Assembly (NCBI GenBank): GCA_023386815.1
Contig: JAEWIZ010000006.1
Coordinates: 1 to 64,000 of the forward strand
Source: Bacillota bacterium
GTDB lineage: Bacteria > Bacillota > Clostridia > Lachnospirales > Lachnospiraceae
DNA: 64,000 nucleotides
Direction of reading: 5' to 3'
The notes below the pieces were generated by a model. It searched no databases. It saw only the letters and a program-made list of their open reading frames with translations, and was not told the origin of the DNA. The position numbers and the translations under genes were made by a program. Below, in pieces: positions 15,331 to 23,449 of the stretch. How positions within the stretch are numbered: position 1 is the stretch's first letter; each line of letters starts with the position of its first letter.

Positions 15331-15468
15331 TTAGGCTTGTTTTTCTTTCTGGCTACGTGTAAAGTGTTTTATAAGATCCAAAAGCATTTTAACTAAACTT
15401 GCGATACACATAGAAATTACAAAACCAAGGCCAAATACTTGTAAGGGAATTAGAATTGCATCAGTCAT
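15331..15468 (-). CDS. Small single-pass membrane protein, OadG-like
   Basis: A 45-residue ORF starting at ATG 15468 with a strong GGAGGTG ribosome site. It has one hydrophobic helix (residues about 4-30: ILIPLQVFGLGFVISMCIAS and onward) and a short basic C-terminal tail (FTRSQKEKQA). Size, topology and position, 26 bases before the beta subunit, match the gamma subunit of oxaloacetate decarboxylase-type pumps, which anchors the complex. The sequence itself is too short to prove homology. Confidence 0.65.
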   Translation of the reverse strand: MTDAILIPLQVFGLGFVISMCIASLVKMLLDLIKHFTRSQKEKQA

Positions 15469-15610
15469 TGCAGTCACCTCCTAGAGATTTGTTAAAACTT
15501 TAACTCATTATATAGCATATACGATGAACTCCAATTTTGCGAATTTATATTATAAATGCAAGTCATAAATGAAACGATGAAATTTACAATAAATAGGTAA
15601 AGGGGATACC

Positions 15611-16507
15611 ATGGATTTACATTATCTTGAATTATTCAATACAATAGCAAAGCATGGCAGCTATAAAAAGGCCTCAGACATATTGCATATAACTCAACCT
15701 GCTTTATCAATCCAAATCAAAAAGCTGGAAAGTCAATTAAATCTGAAATTGTTTTATAAGTCGGGAAATAAGGTTTATCTTAGTGAGGATGGCCTAAGAT
15801 TGTATGAGCATACCAAGAAGATTTTTGAGCTTGTTGACGATATGGAGAGGGATATTATGAACTCCAATGATTATATTGGCGGAACCATTAATCTTGGAGG
15901 CAGCAATACACCGGGCACATATATATTACCCTATGTGATCGGTGAGATGAAGAAGCAGTATCCTTCTGTGACTTACAATTTACACATTGCCAATACGACA
16001 GAGATTTTTGCTATGATTGAGAATGGGAGTCTGGATGTAGCGGTTAGCGGTGGAGTCTGTAATTACCAGGAAACTGTTTATGTGGAGAAAATCTTAAATG
16101 ATAAGTTAGTAGTAGTAGCATCCGACAAGAATTCTTTAACAAAAAGAAAACAGATTTTATTTGGTGATTTGCTCCATGAAAGCTTTGTTGTCCATGAAAA
16201 ATCCTCACAGCTTTATACCTCCTATCGAATGTTTAGAGAACTGGCTAAACTCCCGGAGAATGTTACTATGTATCTTGGAAGTATCGATGCAATAAAACAT
16301 GCTGTTATTGCCAATCTGGGAATTTCTATTATGCCTTATTTTGCTGTGAAAGCGGAGCTTGATCTGGGGCTGCTAAAAGAATTGAAGATCAAAAACTTTG
16401 ATTATGACTACCCATATCACTTAATCTATAATAAGAAAAAGAACAATTCGCTCACTGCGCAAACCTTTATAGAGATATTAAAAGAGACTTGCGAGAGCTT
16501 TGTATAG
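15611..16507 (+). CDS. LysR-family transcriptional regulator
   Basis: 298 residues: an N-terminal winged helix-turn-helix (YLELFNTIAKHGSYKKASDI then LHITQPALSIQIKKLE, residues 4-40) and a substrate-binding effector domain starting near residue 90 (GTINLGGSNTPGTYILP), as in CysB/CbbR-type regulators. It is divergent from the decarboxylase beta/gamma pair with 142 bases between start codons, the classical arrangement for a LysR regulator and its target. The effector is unknown; a di- or oxo-carboxylate would fit the target. Confidence 0.9.
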   Translation: MDLHYLELFNTIAKHGSYKKASDILHITQPALSIQIKKLESQLNLKLFYKSGNKVYLSEDGLRLYEHTKKIFELVDDMERDIMNSNDYIGGTINLGGSNTPGTYILPYVIGEMKKQYPSVTYNLHIANTTEIFAMIENGSLDVAVSGGVCNYQETVYVEKILNDKLVVVASDKNSLTKRKQILFGDLLHESFVVHEKSSQLYTSYRMFRELAKLPENVTMYLGSIDAIKHAVIANLGISIMPYFAVKAELDLGLLKELKIKNFDYDYPYHLIYNKKKNNSLTAQTFIEILKETCESFV

Positions 16508-16525
16508 AGGGTAGCCTGCATTATT

Positions 16526-16540
16526 CTGGGAAATTCCCAG
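16526..16540. promoter_or_regulatory. Palindrome ahead of the FAD oxidoreductase gene
   Basis: CTGGGAAATTCCCAG is a perfect inverted repeat around one central base, in the short gap between the LysR gene and the oxidoreductase. It could be an operator or a small hairpin. Confidence 0.35.
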
Positions 16541-16584
16541 GGAATAAGGTATTATAAAGTATTTAGTATGGAGGAGGTATTTGA

Positions 16585-17934
16585 ATGGAGACAAACAATG
16601 AGAAAGATGTAAAACAATCAAAAGGGAGTAGAACCTTAGTTAAGTGTATGGTCTGTGGAGAAATTTTTGATTCGGCTCTTGAAAAATGTCCTGTATGTGG
16701 AGTGGGTAGTGAATTTTTCACACCGGTTGAAGAAGAAAATGTGGATTACAAAAAGAACACGGACGAGGTATACGTTATTCTAGGCAACGGTGCGGCTGGA
16801 ATTAGTGCAGCAGAAGCAATCAGGGAAAGGAATGAGACGGCGTCTATTCTTCTCATTTCCAATGAAGGAGTACTTAGCTATAATCGTCCTATGCTGACGA
16901 AATCCTTGAGTGTTCTTGCGGATGCAAGTGAGATCGCCATATATGAAGAAGACTGGTATCGTCAAAATAAGATACAGAATATGTTAAATACTCAGATCGA
17001 ACGTATCGATGTCGAGCATAAACTGGTTCTATTTGCTGATCAAACAGAGATTAAATTTGACAAATGTATCTATGCGCTTGGTGCAGAATGTTTTATTCCT
17101 CCTTTTGAAGGTGCGGGAAAACCTCAGGTAATTGCGATACGAAATTTTGCCGATGTAAGTAGAATCAGAGAAATGAAACCGGATGTTAAGAATGTGGTAG
17201 TCATTGGAGGTGGTGTGCTAGGTCTGGAGGCTGCCTGGGAGATGAGTAAATCTGCAGCTGTTACAGTACTGGAAGTAGCAGATAAACTGATGGTTCGCCA
17301 ACTGGATGATTCGGCAGGCGCACTAATGGGAGAGATCATACAAGGAGTGGGAATTAAGTTCCGTATTAATGCTAAGATTGTTGAAATTACAGGTGGTGAC
17401 ACTGTTTCAGGAGTAAAACTGGAAGGTGGAGAAATATACCCTGCTGACCTGGTTATTGTTTCTTGCGGCGTTCGCGCTAACACGAATGTTGCCAGTAAGT
17501 CCGGTCTTATGATTGAGCGTGGAGTTGTTGTTAATGAGAAGATGGAAACAAATGCAAGAGATATCTACGCTTGCGGTGATTGTGCAGTATACAATGGAGT
17601 AAATTACGCCATCTGGCCACAGGCTACTCAGATGGGAAGGGTAGCAGGTGCCAATGCAGCTGGCGATTCGCTTATATATCAACAGGTACCTGCAGCGTTA
17701 ACCTTTGAGGGAATGAATACCGCTTTGTATGCAGCCGGTGACAATGGAAAGCAACCAGGCAAAGCCTATCAGTCAATTGAGTACCGTGATGATGAGAAAA
17801 GGCTGTATGAAAAATATTATTTCCTTCAGGATAAATTAGTTGGAGCAATACTCATTGGAGATACCTCTAAAATGGTTGCTGTGAGTGAGGCTTTAGAGGA
17901 AGGTTACTCTTATCAAAAGATGCGTAAGCTATAA
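16585..17934 (+). CDS. Rubredoxin-like domain fused to FAD/NAD(P)H oxidoreductase
   Basis: 449 residues. The N-terminus carries a rubredoxin-like iron knuckle pair, KCMVCG (about 20-25) and KCPVCG (about 34-39). From residue 65 there is a class I pyridine nucleotide-disulfide-type oxidoreductase: FAD GxGxxG (ILGNGAAGISAAEAI), SYNRPML, NAD(P)H site VVVIGGGVLGLEAAW near 205, and the second FAD motif IYACGDCAV near 330. The architecture resembles NADH:rubredoxin reductases of clostridial oxygen and peroxide defence, with the electron acceptor built in. No rubrerythrin or flavodiiron gene is adjacent. Ribosome site GGAGG upstream. Good confidence in fold, moderate in acceptor. Confidence 0.85.
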   Translation: METNNEKDVKQSKGSRTLVKCMVCGEIFDSALEKCPVCGVGSEFFTPVEEENVDYKKNTDEVYVILGNGAAGISAAEAIRERNETASILLISNEGVLSYNRPMLTKSLSVLADASEIAIYEEDWYRQNKIQNMLNTQIERIDVEHKLVLFADQTEIKFDKCIYALGAECFIPPFEGAGKPQVIAIRNFADVSRIREMKPDVKNVVVIGGGVLGLEAAWEMSKSAAVTVLEVADKLMVRQLDDSAGALMGEIIQGVGIKFRINAKIVEITGGDTVSGVKLEGGEIYPADLVIVSCGVRANTNVASKSGLMIERGVVVNEKMETNARDIYACGDCAVYNGVNYAIWPQATQMGRVAGANAAGDSLIYQQVPAALTFEGMNTALYAAGDNGKQPGKAYQSIEYRDDEKRLYEKYYFLQDKLVGAILIGDTSKMVAVSEALEEGYSYQKMRKL

Positions 17935-17993
17935 AGAGTTACAAAGTGATACAACTAAAAAATTATAATGCTTCTTGATACAATAAGTCAAAT

Positions 17994-18037
17994 GAGTATA
18001 GCTGCAAAACAATGAGACAAGTTTTGCAGCTATACTC
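17994..18037. terminator. Terminator between the oxidoreductase and the ABC exporter gene
   Basis: A perfect 17-base-pair stem (17994-18010 with 18021-18037) around a 10-base loop, then GTTTTATT. It separates two converging genes. Confidence 0.85.
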
Positions 18038-18078
18038 GTTTTATTATGAATCACGAGTATGACGAGTTAAGATTATTA

Positions 18079-20733
18079 CTATTCTGAACGAAGTGCTACA
18101 ACCGGATCTTTCTTAGCAGCAATCTTCGATGGAATGAAGCCGCCAAGCAGGGTGAGGAACATGCTGATGATAATGAGTATAACTCCTCCGGCAATTGGTA
18201 AGGAAGCGGAGACTCCAGATATACCAGAAACAGATTTAATAATCATATTAACAGGCAGATTCAATAGGATCGTAATTACGATACCCAGTAAGCCGGATAC
18301 AAAACCGACGATTAAAGTCTCGGCGTTAAAGACACGGGAGATATCCCTCTTGGAGGCACCAATGGATCGAAGGATACCAATTTCCTTGGTTCGCTCCAGA
18401 ACAGAAATATAGGTGATAATTCCAATCATAATAGAGGAAACTACTAAGGAAATAGCTACAAAGGCAATTAACACATAGGATATTACATTGACAATGGAGC
18501 TTACGGAGGACATCATGAGTCCTACGATATCGGTATACTGGATTGCATATTCATCCTTGCCTTCCTCGGTCATTTTCTTGTTATAATCCTGGATCGCATC
18601 TGCAATTGCCTCTTTTTCAGTGAAGGAGGAGGCATATAAGTTGATAGTAGAAGGAATATCGATATCTACTACACCCAGAGTCTCAAGATTAGCTTCATAA
18701 GTTGCATCCGTTGTTGGCACAGTGATCTGCTCTTTAAACATATCAAGAACCTGTTCTTCAGGCATGGTTAGGATGTAAGCCTTTGTTTGCTCTTTCGTAG
18801 CTTCATCCAGTGTCTCAATATATGCATTCACATCATCCATGGTAAGCTCCTGTTCTTCACCATTACTGAATTCTATTCCAGTGAAAACGTCTACCTCTGG
18901 AGTTGATAACTGCTGCTTTACAATTTCGCTTTCCCCAGTTTGATTAATAACATATTGTGTCAAAGCACTGGTATAGCCAATTGCTCCTGACATAGAGGTT
19001 GAGACTGCGTCTTCGTTTGGACGAATAATCCCGACTATTTTCAGCTCCACACCCTGATCTACAAGATCATTCATATAAGCCTTATTTTCTCTCATATCCT
19101 TCCAGGTTTTACTGGATTTATCATACTTGTAATAATCAGAGGGAAGTACCAGCTTGAAGGTTTTAGAAAGCAGCTCCTCATAGGTAAAGTCTACGTCCTT
19201 TGTTTCGTAGATTTCATCCTTCATGGCAGCAGACATAATTTTCTCCATTTCCTTCGGATCCTTTAAGCCAAGAGCGTACATCATAATATCACTGATTTCA
19301 TTATTCTCATCTACCTTAAGCACCACCTCATCATAGGAAGAAGGCCAGCGGCCGGACAGAATATCATATTGTGAATCCATAAGCTCCTGATTGCCAAGCA
19401 TCTCTTCCCATACCTGAAGCTGACTGGAATACATGGAGCTCATCCCTGGGAAGGAGGGACTCTGTGTAAAGGAGTCAAAGATATTACTTGGGTTTAATTG
19501 CACCGCTCCCTCGGAGGTATCGGTGGAATAGATGTTTAAATCCAGGTTATAACCGTATTGAACCGTACTTGCATGGGAGGTGATGGGGCTGTCGGAGCGA
19601 TCAAGCTCCTTTTTAAAGGATGCCAGGTTATTTGTCTTTACTTCCTTTACCATTGTCTCCATCATATTACCCATAACCGGATTGGAGTAGACCTTATCAA
19701 AGCCGTGGACAATGTCTTTATCCTGAGTGGAAACAATGGAGCTCATGAGGCTGGTCATATCCACAGATTCTGTCTCTATCGTGATGGGATAGGCGGATAG
19801 GGTATCTTTTTGTACATTATCTATATATGTTTGAATACCGTTGGAGAGAGACAGGATTAGAGCAATTCCGATAATGCCAATACTTCCGGCAAAGGCGGTC
19901 ATAAAAGTCCTTGCTTTCTTAGTCATCAGATTGTTCATGGAGAGGGACAGGGCGGTAAACATGGACATAGATGTTTTCTCTAACAACACCCTTTTCTCCC
20001 TGGAATGGGTTTTTTTGCTCTTTTTATCCAGCGGCTTACTGGAAAATTCACTAACCACATATGGGTCAGAGTCACTTTTCACATTACCGTCAAATAAGCG
20101 GATGATTCGAGTGGAGTATTCTTTCGCCAGATCTGGATTATGCGTTACCATTATAATCAGCTTTTCTTTGGCGATATCCTTTAAGATCTCCATGATCTGA
20201 ATGCTGGTCTCGGAGTCCAAGGCACCGGTGGGCTCATCTGCCAGTAGAATCTCGGGATTATTCACAAGTGCACGTGCTATGGCTACACGCTGCATCTGAC
20301 CGCCGGACATCTGGTTGGGCTTTTTATGAACTTGGTCTGCAAGTCCTACCTTGGTCAGAGCCTCAATAGCACGCTGCTTTCGTTCTGACTTAGATACACC
20401 AGATAAGGTTAGGGCTAATTCTACATTGGAAAGAACCGTTTGATGGGGGATTAGATTGTAATTTTGGAATACGAAGCCGATGGAATGGTTTCGATAGGAG
20501 TCCCAATCAGTATCCTTAAATTCTTTTGTGGATTTACCGTTGATCGATAAATCTCCGCTGGTGTATCGATCCAGACCTCCGATAATATTTAGCAGGGTAG
20601 TTTTACCACAGCCAGAAGGGCCAAGAATCGATACAAATTCATTTTTTCGAAATTCAATATTAATATCTTTTAAGGCATGGACGGTTGTATCGCCAGCCTG
20701 ATATTCTTTGTAAATTCCTTGTAATTTCAACAT
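18079..20733 (-). CDS. ABC transporter: ATPase fused to FtsX-type permease (MacB-like)
   Basis: 884 residues. Residues 1-225 form a LolD/MacB-type ATPase: Walker A GPSGCGKTT (about 38-46), Q-loop FVFQNYNLIP, signature MSGGQMQR and Walker B LLADEPTGALDS. A linker is followed by an FtsX-type permease with one helix near residue 280 (FAGSIGIIGIALILSLSNGI), a roughly 450-residue extracytoplasmic domain, and three C-terminal helices ending KKDPVVALRSE. Such proteins work as dimers on peptides, antibiotics or lipoproteins rather than as classic pumps. A two-component system lies divergently, 370 bases away, and may control it in response to a cell-envelope signal. Confidence 0.88.
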   Translation of the reverse strand: MLKLQGIYKEYQAGDTTVHALKDINIEFRKNEFVSILGPSGCGKTTLLNIIGGLDRYTSGDLSINGKSTKEFKDTDWDSYRNHSIGFVFQNYNLIPHQTVLSNVELALTLSGVSKSERKQRAIEALTKVGLADQVHKKPNQMSGGQMQRVAIARALVNNPEILLADEPTGALDSETSIQIMEILKDIAKEKLIIMVTHNPDLAKEYSTRIIRLFDGNVKSDSDPYVVSEFSSKPLDKKSKKTHSREKRVLLEKTSMSMFTALSLSMNNLMTKKARTFMTAFAGSIGIIGIALILSLSNGIQTYIDNVQKDTLSAYPITIETESVDMTSLMSSIVSTQDKDIVHGFDKVYSNPVMGNMMETMVKEVKTNNLASFKKELDRSDSPITSHASTVQYGYNLDLNIYSTDTSEGAVQLNPSNIFDSFTQSPSFPGMSSMYSSQLQVWEEMLGNQELMDSQYDILSGRWPSSYDEVVLKVDENNEISDIMMYALGLKDPKEMEKIMSAAMKDEIYETKDVDFTYEELLSKTFKLVLPSDYYKYDKSSKTWKDMRENKAYMNDLVDQGVELKIVGIIRPNEDAVSTSMSGAIGYTSALTQYVINQTGESEIVKQQLSTPEVDVFTGIEFSNGEEQELTMDDVNAYIETLDEATKEQTKAYILTMPEEQVLDMFKEQITVPTTDATYEANLETLGVVDIDIPSTINLYASSFTEKEAIADAIQDYNKKMTEEGKDEYAIQYTDIVGLMMSSVSSIVNVISYVLIAFVAISLVVSSIMIGIITYISVLERTKEIGILRSIGASKRDISRVFNAETLIVGFVSGLLGIVITILLNLPVNMIIKSVSGISGVSASLPIAGGVILIIISMFLTLLGGFIPSKIAAKKDPVVALRSE

Positions 20734-20913
20734 TATGTTTCATTCCTCCTTTGATCAGAATAGGCACAGAATAGCAAAGGTATTTAAACTAATTATTAAC
20801 AAAATGAATTTTTATAAACTTTTTATTTTTAGAACTTAGTATAAAATGTAAGAAGTAAGGCTTTTTTGTTCATATCCAGTCTATATTGCTGTGCTAAATT
20901 ATCTATATAGTAT

Positions 20914-20941
20914 TTGAGTAGGGATAATTTAATGTTACAAT
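20914..20941 (+). promoter_or_regulatory. Promoter for the two-component system
   Basis: TTGAGT (20914-20919), a 16-base spacer and TACAAT (20936-20941), ahead of the response regulator and its tandem-repeat leader. Confidence 0.5.
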
Positions 20942-20971
20942 AGATGGGGCAGGAAAGCATTTAAACATATA

Positions 20972-21070
20972 AAATTAAAATATAGCTAATTAAAATATAA
21001 CTAATTAAAATATAACTAATCAAAAGATAGATAATTAAAATATAACTAATCAAAAGATAGTTAATTATTA
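20972..21070 (+). repeat. 15-base tandem repeats in the response-regulator leader
   Basis: Six and a half 15-base units in two alternating types: TAATTAAAATATAAC (20987, 21002, 21032) and TAATCAAAAGATAGW (21017, 21047), preceded by a degenerate unit at 20972 and followed by a partial one. The array ends 33 bases before the start codon, so copy number could affect spacing or translation. Confidence 0.75.
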
Positions 21071-21103
21071 TAAATACAAATGAACAGTGGAGGTAATGTT
21101 AAG

Positions 21104-21778
21104 ATGTTTCACATCATGGTAGTAGAGGATGATCATAATACCAGAAAGTTGATGAAGACGGTTCTGGAGCAGAACGGTTATGAGACTGTAATAGCTAAGG
21201 ATGGGATAGAGGCATTAGATCTATTGGATAAAGTACACGTTGATTTAATCGTCCTAGATATTATGATGCCCCGCATGGATGGCTACGAATTTACAGAGAC
21301 CCTTCGAAAGGGTGGCTGGAATTTACCGATTCTTATGGTTACGGCAAAGGAAGCTCCAGCAGATAAGAGGAAAGGATTTATTGTAGGTACGGATGATTAT
21401 ATGGTGAAGCCTGTGGACGAGGAGGAGATGATTCTACGCATTGCAGCCTTGCTGCGACGTTCACAGATTGTAAATGAGCATCAACTTGTAGTAGGAGAAA
21501 CAGTTCTAAAGTATGATGAGCTGTGCGCTTATAATCAAGGAATGAAAATAGAGTTTCCAAATAAGGAATTCATGCTTTTGTATAAACTGTTGTCCTATTC
21601 AAATAAGATCTTTACACGCAGGCAGTTAATCGATGAACTGTGGTCTATGGATAGTGATACGGATGAAAGAACTGTGGATGTACATGTTAACCGTATCCGG
21701 GAGCGTCTAAAAGGTAATAAAGACTTTGAAATTGTTACGGTGAGAGGACTAGGTTATAAGGCGGTGAAAAAAGAATGA
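21104..21778 (+). CDS. OmpR-family response regulator
   Basis: 224 residues from ATG 21104, which has GGAGG about 11 bases upstream; an in-frame ATG at 21080 precedes that site and adds 8 residues unlike the family. The receiver has the acidic pair E8-D9-D10, phosphoacceptor D52 (LIVLDIMMPRMDG), T in MVTAKE and K in DDYMVKPVD. The C-terminal winged helix carries RRQLIDELW, DERTVDVHVNRIRERL and VTVRGLGYKAV. Its last four bases overlap the kinase start. Likely target: the divergent ABC-FtsX exporter gene. Confidence 0.93.
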   Translation: MFHIMVVEDDHNTRKLMKTVLEQNGYETVIAKDGIEALDLLDKVHVDLIVLDIMMPRMDGYEFTETLRKGGWNLPILMVTAKEAPADKRKGFIVGTDDYMVKPVDEEEMILRIAALLRRSQIVNEHQLVVGETVLKYDELCAYNQGMKIEFPNKEFMLLYKLLSYSNKIFTRRQLIDELWSMDSDTDERTVDVHVNRIRERLKGNKDFEIVTVRGLGYKAVKKE

Positions 21779-22806
21779 AAAAGACATTTTCCTTTAATTT
21801 TTTGATGTTTACCTTGGTTTTTTTTATTATGTTCTTTTCGAATCTAATTTGTATTATAGGAATGGTAATTCTTTATTTCCTGGGGCTTTTCCATGACAAT
21901 GTATTTAGACCCTATATCGTACCTGCATTAGCGATGCTGGCCAGTCTGATCGTGGGCACCTGTCTGTCGGTTATTGTGGGAAGAAAGATACTAAAGCCAG
22001 CGAATGAGCTGATTAAAGCAATGCAGATCGTAGCAACCGGTGATTTTTCAATTAGAGTTAAGGAACAAAAGAAAAAAACTGAGATGGCAGCGCTGATGAG
22101 CAATTTTAATACCATGGTGGAAGAACTGGGAGGGATTGAGATATTTCGCCAGGATTTTATTAATAATTTTTCCCATGAATTTAAGACACCCATTGTATCG
22201 ATCCGAGGCTTTGCAAAACAGCTGTTAAAGGATACATTAACCGAGGAACAAAGAAGAGAATATGCGGGCATTATTATTGCGGAATCGGAACGACTGACAA
22301 ATATGTCCTCCAACATTCTATTGCTTACAAAGCTTGAGAATCAGCAGATTATCAATGATAAGAAAGAGTTTTACCTGGACGAGCAGTTAAGAAAATGTGT
22401 TCTGCTCCTGGAAAAACAGTGGAATAAGAAAAGCATTGAATTTAATCTTATGCTAGACGAGCTTCAATATAAATCAAATGAAGAAATGCTGTCCCATGTA
22501 TGGAATAATTTAATCTTAAACTCGATCAAATTCAGTAAGGAAGAAAGTGAGATTGTAATTAAATGTTACGCTAGGAACAACGATGCATTTGTTGAGATCA
22601 CGGATCAGGGTATTGGGATTCATCCGGATACGATGAAGCATATATTTGATAAGTTTTATCAAGGGGAAACTTCCCACACCCTGGAGGGGAACGGGCTGGG
22701 GCTGCCTTTAGTGAAGAGAATTGTGGATCTGTGTCAGGGCAGCATTACGGTAAGAAGTGAACCAGGAAAAGGAAGTACCTTTATCGTACAATTGCCGATG
22801 GGATAA
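21775..22806 (+). CDS. Sensor histidine kinase (HAMP, two membrane segments)
   Basis: 343 residues. Two hydrophobic helices (about 10-37 and 48-68) with only a very short external loop, so the signal is probably sensed within the membrane or through the exporter. A HAMP domain follows (ILKPANELIKAMQIVATGDF). H134 in FSHEFKTP is the phosphorylated histidine; the ATPase part has N in WNNLILNSIKFS, DQGIGI, and GNGLGLPLVK. The ATGA overlap with the response regulator shows co-translation. The short sensor with an adjacent FtsX-type ABC transporter resembles antimicrobial-peptide sensing modules, but that is inference. Confidence 0.92.
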   Translation: MKKTFSFNFLMFTLVFFIMFFSNLICIIGMVILYFLGLFHDNVFRPYIVPALAMLASLIVGTCLSVIVGRKILKPANELIKAMQIVATGDFSIRVKEQKKKTEMAALMSNFNTMVEELGGIEIFRQDFINNFSHEFKTPIVSIRGFAKQLLKDTLTEEQRREYAGIIIAESERLTNMSSNILLLTKLENQQIINDKKEFYLDEQLRKCVLLLEKQWNKKSIEFNLMLDELQYKSNEEMLSHVWNNLILNSIKFSKEESEIVIKCYARNNDAFVEITDQGIGIHPDTMKHIFDKFYQGETSHTLEGNGLGLPLVKRIVDLCQGSITVRSEPGKGSTFIVQLPMG

Positions 22807-22830
22807 GGTTCAAATTTATTACATTTATAA

Positions 22831-22893
22831 TTGACGAATGTTTTTGGTTTTGTTATAATGTTAGTTACCTAACATAGTTGTTAGCTTACTAAC
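22831..22893 (+). promoter_or_regulatory. marR promoter with two operator palindromes
   Basis: TTGACG (22831-22836), 17-base spacer and TATAAT (22854-22859). Directly downstream are GTTACCTAAC (22864-22873) and GTTAGCTTACTAAC (22880-22893), which share GTTA/TAAC half-sites. They lie at and just past the start point, so a bound repressor would block transcription. The same half-sites recur before the exporter gene. Confidence 0.75.
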
Positions 22894-22909
22894 AGAAATG
22901 AGGTGTATA

Positions 22910-23362
22910 ATGGAACCTAATTGGATGGATCATAATCGGGCTATTGGGTTTGAACTTAAGGTGCTTTCCAATATGATAAAACGAAAGATATCGGCTATTA
23001 AGGCTACCGCGGGGGCGGAACAGCTTACAGGTATGCATGGCTGGATCATCGGGTATCTATATGATCGGCGTGATGTCAAGGATGTCTTTCAAAGAGATAT
23101 TGAAGCAGATTTTACAATTCGCCGATCCACAGCTACCGGTATACTCCAGCTAATGGAGAAGAATGGACTGCTATATCGTGAGCCGGTCTCCTATGATGCA
23201 AGATTAAAAAAATTAGTTTTGACTCCGAAGGCTATCTCTGCTCATGAAGCAACAATGAAAGCAATTCATCAGATGGAGAACAATATAAAAAGTGGTTTAA
23301 CGGAAGAAGAAATTGAGCAGTTTTTTATAATTATTGACAAGATTAAAAAGAATGTAGAATAA
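22910..23362 (+). CDS. MarR-family transcriptional regulator
   Basis: 150 residues from ATG 22910, with GAGGTG 7 bases upstream; a slightly longer frame from 22898 overlaps the ribosome site and is unlikely. The winged-helix core is visible: IEADFTIRRSTATGILQLME (recognition helix) and a wing LVSYDARLKKLVLTPKA-like segment (VSYDARLKKLVLTPKA). MarR proteins of this type repress themselves and an adjacent drug exporter and are released by ligand. The exporter pair follows 87 bases downstream, with matching operator half-sites. Confidence 0.92.
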   Translation: MEPNWMDHNRAIGFELKVLSNMIKRKISAIKATAGAEQLTGMHGWIIGYLYDRRDVKDVFQRDIEADFTIRRSTATGILQLMEKNGLLYREPVSYDARLKKLVLTPKAISAHEATMKAIHQMENNIKSGLTEEEIEQFFIIIDKIKKNVE

Positions 23363-23402
23363 TTTGTCATCCGTGCAGGTGACTTTTATTCCAATCTATA
23401 TT

Positions 23403-23432
23403 GTTAGCTAACTTACAATTAGCAGGCTAACT
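23403..23432 (+). promoter_or_regulatory. MarR operator ahead of the ABC exporter
   Basis: GTTAGCTAAC (23403-23412) is a perfect palindrome; TTAGCAGGCTAA (23419-23430) is a second, looser copy. Both use the GTTAG/CTAAC half-site seen in the marR promoter. Confidence 0.7.
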
Positions 23433-23449
23433 AAAATAAGGAGGCAAAC

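Noticed and set aside
16600..17934. Nitrite reductase or NADH oxidase (Nox) reading of the FAD protein
   Set aside because: It lacks the sirohaem/ferredoxin domains of nitrite reductase and the redox cysteine of Nox/Npx at the usual position; rubredoxin-reductase-like is the simpler call.
20972..21070. Possible CRISPR-like array
   Set aside because: Units are directly adjacent, 15 bases long, AT-rich and without unique spacers; a simple tandem repeat.
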